NCBI GenBank assembly: GCA_017469935.1
Contig: JAFUFL010000026.1
Span: 1 to 64,000, forward strand
Direction: 5' to 3'
Source: Lachnospiraceae bacterium
GTDB lineage: Bacteria; Bacillota; Clostridia; Lachnospirales; Lachnospiraceae
Length of the DNA: 64,000 nucleotides
Positions 58,179-64,000 of this stretch are shown here, piece after piece. Below the pieces are notes generated by a model, which searched no databases, was not told the origin of the DNA, and saw nothing but the letters and a program-made list of their open reading frames with translations. How positions within the stretch are numbered: the first letter of the stretch is position 1; every line of letters begins with the position of its first letter. Made by a program: the position numbers and the translations under genes.

Positions 58179-59030
58179 ATGGCTATATGCGATGTGTGCT
58201 TCAGGCACTGTGACCTGAAGGAAGGACAGACGGGCTTTTGCGGCGCGAGAATCTGCGCGGGAGGCGCGGTGCGGGCGGCAGGCTACGGAAGGCTGACGTC
58301 CCTGGCGCTCGATCCCATAGAAAAAAAGCCGCTGAATCGATTCATGCCCGGCAGCCGCATTCTCTCGGCAGGGAGCTACGGCTGCAATCTTCGCTGTCCG
58401 TTCTGCCAGAATTACGAGATCTCCTGGTCCGAGGAGGCCATGCGCTGTGCGCAGAGCGCGCAGTTTGTGACGCCGGAGCAGATCGCCGAGACGGCCCTTT
58501 ACTACAGAGATAAGGGCAATGTGGGGGTGGCTTTTACCTACAATGAGCCCCTTGTGGGGTATGAATTTGTCAGGGACACGGCGAAGCTCGTCCATGAGGC
58601 CGGAATGGTGAACGTGCTGGTCAGCAACGGAACGGCGGAGCTTGCCGTTCTGGAGGAGATTCTGCCCTATATTGACGCGATGAACATAGACCTGAAGGGA
58701 TTTACGGACCGGTACTACAGGGACGTCCTGGGAGGCGACAGGGGCATGGTCATGCGGTTTATAGAGCGGGCTGTAAAGTCCTGCCACGTGGAGCTGACTA
58801 CGCTGATCATCCCGGGAGAAAATGATTCGGAAGAGGAGATGCGGGATATGTGCGAGTGGATCGCCGGGCTTACAGGAAAATCGGCCGGGCGGGAGATTCC
58901 GCTGCACATTTCCAGGTTTTTCCCGCGCTTTCATATGACGGACCGGAATGCGACGGATGTAAAGAAGGTCTACCGGCTCGCAGAGGTGGCGAGAGAGAAA
59001 CTGAAGTTTGTGTATACGGGAAACTGCTGA
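58179..59030 (+). CDS. AmmeMemoRadiSam radical SAM enzyme
   Basis: A 283-aa radical SAM enzyme of the PflA-like group. N-terminal cysteine-containing segment ICDVCFRHCDLKEGQTGFCG may bind another cluster. The radical SAM cluster CxxxCxxC is in SYGCNLRCPFCQNYEISW; further motifs VAFTYNEPLVGYEF and MNIDLKGFTDRYYRDVLGG are typical. HISRFFPRFHMT closes the core. ATG follows AGGAGGGACC, 14 bases after the fused AMMECR1 gene, so the two are co-translated. Substrate unknown. Confidence 0.93.
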   Translation: MAICDVCFRHCDLKEGQTGFCGARICAGGAVRAAGYGRLTSLALDPIEKKPLNRFMPGSRILSAGSYGCNLRCPFCQNYEISWSEEAMRCAQSAQFVTPEQIAETALYYRDKGNVGVAFTYNEPLVGYEFVRDTAKLVHEAGMVNVLVSNGTAELAVLEEILPYIDAMNIDLKGFTDRYYRDVLGGDRGMVMRFIERAVKSCHVELTTLIIPGENDSEEEMRDMCEWIAGLTGKSAGREIPLHISRFFPRFHMTDRNATDVKKVYRLAEVAREKLKFVYTGNC

Positions 59031-59085
59031 AAAGTTTACAGCGGTTTGAACAACGCTATAGGATAAAAGAGAGGATGGATGCCAG

Positions 59086-60252
59086 ATGGGTGCACTTAGC
59101 GGATATAAAGTACTGGATTTCAGCACACTTCTTCCCGGACCTTACGCCACAATGACGCTGGCGGATCTCGGCGCGGAGGTCCTGAAGATCAGCGGCAAAG
59201 ACAAATATGACCTGGTGGTCAACTGGCCGCCCGTGATCGAGGGGACATCGGTGACCGGCGCGCAGGCCTGGCTGGGCCGCGGCAAGAAGACGATCCATCT
59301 GAATCTCAAGAAACCGGCCGCCGTCGAGGCAGTCAAAAAACTGATCACGGAGTACGACATCATCGTGGAGCAGTTCCGGCCGGGCGTCATGAAAAAGCTG
59401 GGACTGGGATACGACGAGCTGCGCGAGGTCAATCCCCGGATCATCTACTGCTCGATCACAGGTTACGGGCAGACAGGGCCGTTGTCTTTAAGGGCCGGCC
59501 ATGACATCAACTATATGGCGAGAGCCGGGATCGCGGCGGCAGCGGGCAGAAGAGACCAGGGGCCAAGCCTCTATAACTTCCAGATCGCCGATGTGGCGGG
59601 CGGATCGATGAATGCGGTCACAAGTATCCTGGCGGCCATCATCTACCGCGAGAGGACCGGAGAAGGCCAGTATATCGACGTCTCCATGCAGGACAGCATC
59701 GTGCCCTTCAATTCCATGGACGGGGCGAGCTATTTTGCCGGGGGAGATGCGCCGGCGCGGGAGAGCGGCCTTCTAAACGGAGGCGGCATCTACGACTTCT
59801 ATGAGACGTCGGACGGAGGCTACGTCAGCGTGGGCGCACTGGAGCCCAAGTTCTGGGCGGCCCTGTGCGACAGGCTCGGATTCACCGACTGGCGGGACGG
59901 CAAAATATTGAAGACCGACCAGCCCATGGTAAAAGCCGCCCTGCGAAAGACCTTCCTCTCGAAGACGCTGCAGGAGTGGAAAGAGATCTTTGCGGAGGCG
60001 GACGCCTGCGTGGAGCCCGTCATGAGCATCGAGGAGGTGTCCCGGGACGAGCACCTGGTCAGCCGGGGAATGTGGCCGGAAGTGGAGATTCCGCTGACGG
60101 ACGGCCGGACCATCAGGCAGATGGGGAGCCCCATTCACCTGTCGGCGAGCCCGGTGGAGTACCGGCACGCCGGGTACCCGGAAGGCTACCACACAAAGGA
60201 GATTCTGCGGGGGCTCGGCTACAGCGATGAGGAAATTGAGGATATGATATGA
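59086..60252 (+). CDS. CaiB/BaiF family (class III) CoA transferase
   Basis: A 388-aa CoA transferase that moves CoA between carboxylic acids through an aspartyl-CoA intermediate. Hallmarks are KVLDFSTLLPGPYATMTLADLGAEVLKI (two parts here: DFSTLLPGPYATMTLADLG and AEVLKI), GRGKKTIHLNLK, ITGYGQTGPLSLRAGHDINY and the catalytic Asp in FQIADVAGGSMNAV. The C-terminal domain has VEPVMSIEEV and RGMWPEVEIPL. Substrate acid unknown. The stop shares ATGA with the following transporter gene, so a coupled operon is likely. Confidence 0.93.
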   Translation: MGALSGYKVLDFSTLLPGPYATMTLADLGAEVLKISGKDKYDLVVNWPPVIEGTSVTGAQAWLGRGKKTIHLNLKKPAAVEAVKKLITEYDIIVEQFRPGVMKKLGLGYDELREVNPRIIYCSITGYGQTGPLSLRAGHDINYMARAGIAAAAGRRDQGPSLYNFQIADVAGGSMNAVTSILAAIIYRERTGEGQYIDVSMQDSIVPFNSMDGASYFAGGDAPARESGLLNGGGIYDFYETSDGGYVSVGALEPKFWAALCDRLGFTDWRDGKILKTDQPMVKAALRKTFLSKTLQEWKEIFAEADACVEPVMSIEEVSRDEHLVSRGMWPEVEIPLTDGRTIRQMGSPIHLSASPVEYRHAGYPEGYHTKEILRGLGYSDEEIEDMI

Positions 60253-61130
60253 ATGAGGGAAAATCCGGCACTGCCCGGATTCTGATCGGGGTCTCCATGG
60301 CCATATTCGGGACCATAGGGCTCTTTGTGCGGGCTATACCGCTTCCATCGAGCGAAGTGGCTCTGTACAGGGCAGTCCTGGCCACTGCGGTGATCGGGCT
60401 CTACCTGCTTGTTACGGGGCAGAAGATAGAGTTTGCCGGGATGCGCAGGGAATTGATCCTGCTGATCGTGTCCGGCATCGCCATGGGATTTAACTGGATC
60501 CTTCTGTTCGAAGCCTATAAATACACGACGGTTTCCGTGGCCACGCTGAGCTACTATGCGGCGCCGGTGATCATAACCTTTGTGAGCGCGACTCTGTTCA
60601 GGGAAAAGCTGACCAGGCGGGGGATTCTATGTTTTGTCATGTCGACCTTGGGAATCCTTATGATCACGGTGAGCGGGGGCGGCATGAGCGGAAAAGGAAC
60701 GGATCACATCGGGATCCTGTTCGGACTGGGGGCAGCCGTTTTGTACGCGACGGTCGTTCTGCTCAACAAATTCATCAAAAACGTGGGCGGGATCCAGCGG
60801 ACCTTTCTCCAGTTCGTGGCAGCGGTCGTGACGCTCCTGCCATACGTGCTGATGACCGGCGGGACCCATCTGGGAGATCTGGACCCGCGCGGGTGGGCCT
60901 TTCTGCTGATCGTAGGATTTGTGCACACCGGAATCGCTTACTGCATGTACTTCTCGTCCCTGCAGTATGTGACGGGGCAGGAGGCGGCGCTTCTGAGCTA
61001 TATAGATCCGCTGCTGGCGGTGATCCTGTCGGTTACCGTGCTGCGTGAGCCGATGAGCCTGCTGCAGGTGGTCGGAGGGGCGATGATCCTCGGGTTTACG
61101 CTGCTCAATGAATTGCCTGAGAAGGGGTGA
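60249..61130 (+). CDS. EamA/DMT-family membrane transporter
   Basis: A 293-aa ten-helix drug/metabolite transporter. The two EamA repeats are visible: the first ends near LSYYAAPVIITFVSATLFREKLTRRG and the second near EAALLSYIDPLLAVILSVTVLREP (each shown up to about 20 residues as a guide to the repeat end). It overlaps the CoA-transferase stop by four bases. Likely exports or imports a small organic acid, sugar or amino acid; linkage suggests the CoA-transferase substrate or product. Confidence 0.9.
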   Translation: MNEGKSGTARILIGVSMAIFGTIGLFVRAIPLPSSEVALYRAVLATAVIGLYLLVTGQKIEFAGMRRELILLIVSGIAMGFNWILLFEAYKYTTVSVATLSYYAAPVIITFVSATLFREKLTRRGILCFVMSTLGILMITVSGGGMSGKGTDHIGILFGLGAAVLYATVVLLNKFIKNVGGIQRTFLQFVAAVVTLLPYVLMTGGTHLGDLDPRGWAFLLIVGFVHTGIAYCMYFSSLQYVTGQEAALLSYIDPLLAVILSVTVLREPMSLLQVVGGAMILGFTLLNELPEKG

Positions 61131-61215
61131 CTACTGCGCGGCCCGGTCGATTGCACAGTCGATTTAGCAAGTACCTGTAAGCTTAAATTATTTTTTATAA
61201 AGGAGGCGTATCAAT

Positions 61216-61617
61216 ATGACAGACATGGAAAGAGTTTGCAGTTTTATCAAAGAGGCACAGACGTATTATCTTGCCACCGTCGAGGGCGATCAGCCCCGCG
61301 TTCGTCCTTTCGGAACGATCCACATCTTCGAGGGGAAGCTCTATATTCAGACCGGCAGAAAGAAAGACGTTGCAAAGCAGCTGGCGGCAAACCCCAAGGC
61401 GGAGATCTGCGCGTTCAAGGATGGCGTATGGGTGCGCGTGGCGGGCAAACTTGTCGACGATGATCGCGTAGAGGCAAAAAAGTCCATGCTGGATGCATAT
61501 CCGAGCCTCCGCGCTATGTATGACCCGGAAGACGCGAATACGGAAGTTCTCTATTTCAAGAACGCCAAGGCGACTTTCAGTTCCTTTACGGCGGCTCCGG
61601 AGACGGTGGAATTCTGA
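61216..61617 (+). CDS. Pyridoxamine 5'-phosphate oxidase-family flavin protein
   Basis: A 133-aa split-barrel protein. MERVCSFIKEAQTYYLATVEG, RVRPFGTIHIFEGKLYIQTGR and KVKAQLAANPKAEICAF-type strands match the FMN-binding PNPOx-like fold (nitroreductase or F420/FMN-binding group, too short for true PdxH). Ribosome site AAAGGAGG. The gene stands alone; the second copy of the two-hairpin element lies downstream in sense orientation. Confidence 0.88.
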   Translation: MTDMERVCSFIKEAQTYYLATVEGDQPRVRPFGTIHIFEGKLYIQTGRKKDVAKQLAANPKAEICAFKDGVWVRVAGKLVDDDRVEAKKSMLDAYPSLRAMYDPEDANTEVLYFKNAKATFSSFTAAPETVEF

Positions 61618-61707
61618 GTCCCGCGGGAGAAGATTCCGTTCACCAGAGAATTTTGAGTTCTCGGGAAAACGTACATAAATCATCTGTATTTTGGATGATT
61701 TATAAAG

Positions 61708-61868
61708 TGATAGTGCTTTTTCAAAACCCTTCTTCGGTGGATATTCCACTGAAGAAGGGAACAGAAACAGACCTATATACCTCAATAGCGGTCATGGTAC
61801 CCTTTCCCGGCGCCTTCTTCGGTGGATATTCCACTGAAGAAGGGTTTTAAAAGAAGGTATACACTTTT
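61708..61868 (+). repeat. Two-hairpin dispersed element, copy 2
   Basis: About 160 bases nearly identical, in reverse complement, to 17870-18030. Hairpins at 61727-61759 and 61813-61843 with arms CCTTCTTCGGTGGA/TCCACTGAAGAAGG. In this sense orientation the stem keeps a G-U pair, whereas the other strand would have A-C, so the plus strand is the likely functional one. It follows the flavin-protein gene by about 110 bases, just as copy 1 follows the minus-strand phosphoesterase. The rest of 61618-61938 holds only the permease terminator. Confidence 0.85.
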
Positions 61869-61874
61869 TTGGCC

Positions 61875-61914
61875 AAAAAAAACGCTTCCCTGCCAATCGT
61901 CAAGGAAGCGTTTT
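61875..61914 (-). terminator. Terminator of the purine permease gene
   Basis: Reverse strand stem AACGCTTCC/GGAAGCGTT with a loop of about 14 bases, followed on that strand by eight T (reverse complement of the A run at 61875-61882). It lies 25 bases past the permease stop. Confidence 0.85.
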
Positions 61915-61938
61915 ATCATGTCCTGCGGAGAGTCCTGA

Positions 61939-63297
61939 TCAGATCAGGATGTACTTCAGAATAAATACAAGTGTCAGAACGTACATCAGAGGTGTGACCT
62001 GCTTGGCCTTGCCTGCTGCAACGTTGAGGACAGTGTAGGAAATGATACCGAAGCAGATACCTTCGGAGATGGAGTACATGAACGCCATCGCGAAGATGCA
62101 GATGAAAGCGGGGATCGCTTCGAGGACGTTATCCCACTCGATCTTGCTGACCTGCTGCATCATGAGGAAACCGACCATGACCAGTGCGGGAGCAGTGGCG
62201 AAGGAAGGAATCGTCAGGAACAGAGGAGAGAAGAAGAGGGAGAGAATGAACAGGAAACCGGCAGCAATTGCCGTGAGACCTGTGCGTCCGCCTTCTGCGA
62301 TACCGGATGCGGACTCTACGAAGGTTGTGATCGTAGAAGTTCCGAGGCATGCGCCGAAGATTGTGCCGACCGCGTCGGAGAGAAGAGCGCCCTTGATGCC
62401 GGGGAGCTTGCCTTCCTCGTCGAGAAGGTTAGCCTTGGAAGCGCAGCCGATCAGAGTTCCCAGTGTATCGAACATGTCGACAAAAAGGAAAGCGAACATA
62501 ACGACTACAAAGTCCACGCTTGCGATGCTGGCGAAGTCGAGCTTAAAGAGCGTAGGAGCAACAGAAGCGGGCATGGAGATGATTCCGGAAGGAATGACGC
62601 TGTAGAAGCCTGCTTCAGGGTTGGGAACATAGAGGCCGACCAGCTGGCAGATGATGCCCAGAACCCATGTCGCGATGATGCCGAGAAGGATGGCACCCTT
62701 GACATTGCGCAGCATAAGGATCGCAGTGATCAGAATGCCGAGGATGGCAAGAAGAACCGTGATTCCCTCGGAACTGAAAGTGCCGTTCTCCATGGACGCC
62801 TTAAAGGAAAATACAGAGACCAGCGTGGAGCTGTCCACGACGATGTGGGCGTTCTGCAGTCCGATGAAGGTGATGAAGAGGCCGATACCGACGGATACGG
62901 CGAGTTTGAGGGTTGCCGGGATGGCATTGAAGATCGCTTCTCTGATATTCGTAAGGGAGAGAACGACGAAGATCAGACCCTCGACGAAGACGGCGGTCAG
63001 TGCCATCTGCCAGGAATATCCCATTCCCAGAACAACAGTGTATGCGAAATAAGCGTTGAGGCCCATGCCTGCGGAGAGCACGAACGGAAGATTGGCGAGG
63101 AAGGCCATCAGGAAAGAGGCGATCGCAGATGCCAGAGCCGTTGCTGTAAAGATCGCGCCTGAATCCATGCCGGATGCACTCAGGATGCTGGGGTTTACAG
63201 CCAGGATGTAAGCCATTGTCATGAAGGTAGTAAGACCTGCTGCCAGCTCTGTTTTGACATCAGTGCCGTGCTCCTTCAGTTTGAAAAACTGTTCCAT
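61939..63297 (-). CDS. NCS2-family purine permease (AzgA/PbuG-like)
   Basis: A 452-aa membrane transporter with about 12-14 helices. N-terminal LAAGLTTFMTMAYILAVNP, then FVLSAGMGLNAYFAYTVV, and the signature SADFxx-like FLFVDMFDTLGTLIGCA together place it in the guanine/hypoxanthine branch (AzgA, PbuG) of NCS2. It probably imports hypoxanthine, guanine or adenine with protons. Ribosome site AAAGGGGAAAACTC before the ATG. I looked for a purine riboswitch in the 125-base leader and found none; a 16-base palindrome is there instead. With purA and purB it fits purine salvage. Confidence 0.92.
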   Translation of the reverse strand: MEQFFKLKEHGTDVKTELAAGLTTFMTMAYILAVNPSILSASGMDSGAIFTATALASAIASFLMAFLANLPFVLSAGMGLNAYFAYTVVLGMGYSWQMALTAVFVEGLIFVVLSLTNIREAIFNAIPATLKLAVSVGIGLFITFIGLQNAHIVVDSSTLVSVFSFKASMENGTFSSEGITVLLAILGILITAILMLRNVKGAILLGIIATWVLGIICQLVGLYVPNPEAGFYSVIPSGIISMPASVAPTLFKLDFASIASVDFVVVMFAFLFVDMFDTLGTLIGCASKANLLDEEGKLPGIKGALLSDAVGTIFGACLGTSTITTFVESASGIAEGGRTGLTAIAAGFLFILSLFFSPLFLTIPSFATAPALVMVGFLMMQQVSKIEWDNVLEAIPAFICIFAMAFMYSISEGICFGIISYTVLNVAAGKAKQVTPLMYVLTLVFILKYILI

Positions 63298-63317
63298 AGA
63301 GTTTTCCCCTTTCTAAT

Positions 63318-63333
63318 TGGGACCCGGGTCCCA
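63318..63333. promoter_or_regulatory. Perfect palindrome in the purine-permease leader
   Basis: TGGGACCCGGGTCCCA, an exact 16-base palindrome 20 bases before the permease ATG. Without a spacer it cannot form an efficient RNA hairpin, so a DNA-binding dimer is the likelier reader. Confidence 0.5.
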
Positions 63334-63421
63334 TGCTGTTGAGTAAATTACGCAAGGTATGATAGCAGAGAATTTTTAAATTTTCCATAGATTACGGGGA
63401 AAAAATGAAAAATTTCTAAAA

Positions 63422-64000
63422 TTATTTCTTTTTAATGCTGGCGACGACCATGCCCGTGAGCGCAAGGAGCGCGATGGCGTTGGGAATGACCATCAGCTGG
63501 TTGAACATATCGGAGAGCTCCCAGACCAGGTCGTTGGAGGCGAGGGTTCCCAGGAAAATGAATACCAGCGCGATGACCTCATAGACGCGGACGGCCTTCT
63601 GCCCGAAGAGGTAGATGACGTTGATCTTGCCGAACATGTTCCAGCTAAGGACAGTGGAGAAGGCGAAGAAGAACAGGCAGATCGCGACGAAGGCATTGCC
63701 GAAGCCCTGGCCGAATACCGTGCTGAACGCGGTCTGCGCCAGGTTGGACTTTACGATCGCCTCGCCGGCCGCATTGACGGTGTTCTTTGTATATCCGCCC
63801 GCGAGAACTCCGTCCGCCGTGTAGAGGGTCGAGATGATGACCAGCGCGTTGAGCGTCAGGACGATAAAAGTATCGATGAAGACGCCGACCATGGCGACCA
63901 CGCCCTGCTCGTGAGGGGTGGCAACATTGGCCTGCGCGTGCGCGTGCGGGGTAGAACCCATACCGGCCTCGTTGGAGAAGAGGCCGCGCTTGGCGCCCTG
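63422..64000 (-). CDS. Alanine:cation symporter family protein (AGCS), N-terminal part beyond window
   Basis: The C-terminal 192 residues of an amino-acid:sodium symporter. The frame runs off the right edge: the last visible codons read QGAKRGLFSNEAGMGSTPHAHA, the AGCS signature GxxRGxFSNEAGxGSxP. Further helices follow (about five), with FFFAFSTVLSWNMFGK, typical of the family, and a short basic end ASIKKK. Upstream start and promoter lie outside. Likely imports alanine or glycine with sodium. Confidence 0.93.
   Translation of the reverse strand, partial: QGAKRGLFSNEAGMGSTPHAHAQANVATPHEQGVVAMVGVFIDTFIVLTLNALVIISTLYTADGVLAGGYTKNTVNAAGEAIVKSNLAQTAFSTVFGQGFGNAFVAICLFFFAFSTVLSWNMFGKINVIYLFGQKAVRVYEVIALVFIFLGTLASNDLVWELSDMFNQLMVIPNAIALLALTGMVVASIKKK

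Noticed and set aside
63298-63421. Purine riboswitch upstream of the purine permease
   Set aside because: The conserved loop and junction sequences are not present in the leader.

Overview
The window looks like a chromosomal segment of a Gram-positive, low-to-mid GC Clostridia, most likely a Lachnospiraceae-type organism. Support comes from strong AGGAGG ribosome sites, near-consensus sigma-A promoters, a perfect CIRCE heat-shock operator, the infC-rpmI-rplT order, TTG and GTG starts, PrsW, an NHLM-type exporter, and an Hsp70-like/giant-protein pair that I recall mainly from Lachnospiraceae. I see no prophage, insertion sequence, integrase or CRISPR array. Most protein genes are housekeeping or nutrient genes. 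The unusual material is in several uncharacterised clusters and in many structured intergenic repeats.

Layout. 1-560: minus-strand tRNA array (Lys, Gln, His, Arg, Gly, Pro) read from one consensus promoter. 750-3100: minus-strand set with a phosphoesterase, the dITP/XTP pyrophosphatase rdgB and an rRNA-methyltransferase-like gene, coupled by 4-base overlaps. 3568-4902: gdhA, with operator-like palindromes upstream and a mirrored repeat array around its terminator. 6092-7099: asnA, followed by arrays of hairpin repeats. 7301-12172: a nuclease-helicase fusion, a GH13 glycosidase and a PrsW protease. 12284-12464: two identical tRNA-Gly genes. 12669-17751: a five-gene peptide/nickel-type ABC transporter. 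19028-24260: a PuuR-like regulator and potABCD. 24469: a STAS protein. 25025-30953: an NHLM-type peptide export system (reduced adaptor, C39 peptidase/ABC, second ABC, TraX).

30997-35271: beta-CASP hydrolase, DHFR, FAD oxidoreductase and a small lipoprotein. 35443-43739: CIRCE-preceded htpG followed by a 1269-aa protein, an Hsp70/actin-fold-like protein and a helical protein, all unassigned; this could be a chaperone-linked system. 43825-46669: purB and purA. 47330-48725: infC (AUC start), rpmI and rplT. 48903-51050: SGNH lipoprotein and GH28 pectinase-like protein. 51069-52187: orphan DAC (diadenylate-cyclase-like) protein. 52311: tRNA-Pro with an AGG anticodon. 52647-56711: AI-2E family transporter, a PF06541-like membrane protein and a membrane-tethered double-Rossmann protein with a RyR-like tail. 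56776-59030: AmmeMemoRadiSam pair. 59086-61617: CoA transferase, EamA transporter and flavin-fold protein. 61939-64000: purine permease and the end of an alanine:cation symporter.

The strongest leads are the htpG-adjacent cluster (37855-43739), the cargo-less NHLM exporter (25025-30130), the membrane Rossmann/RyR-like protein with its partner (54025-56711), the DAC orphan, and several families of dispersed hairpin elements. Some of these show compensatory base changes between copies. All calls rest on reading the sequence and on recalled family knowledge; no database search was run.
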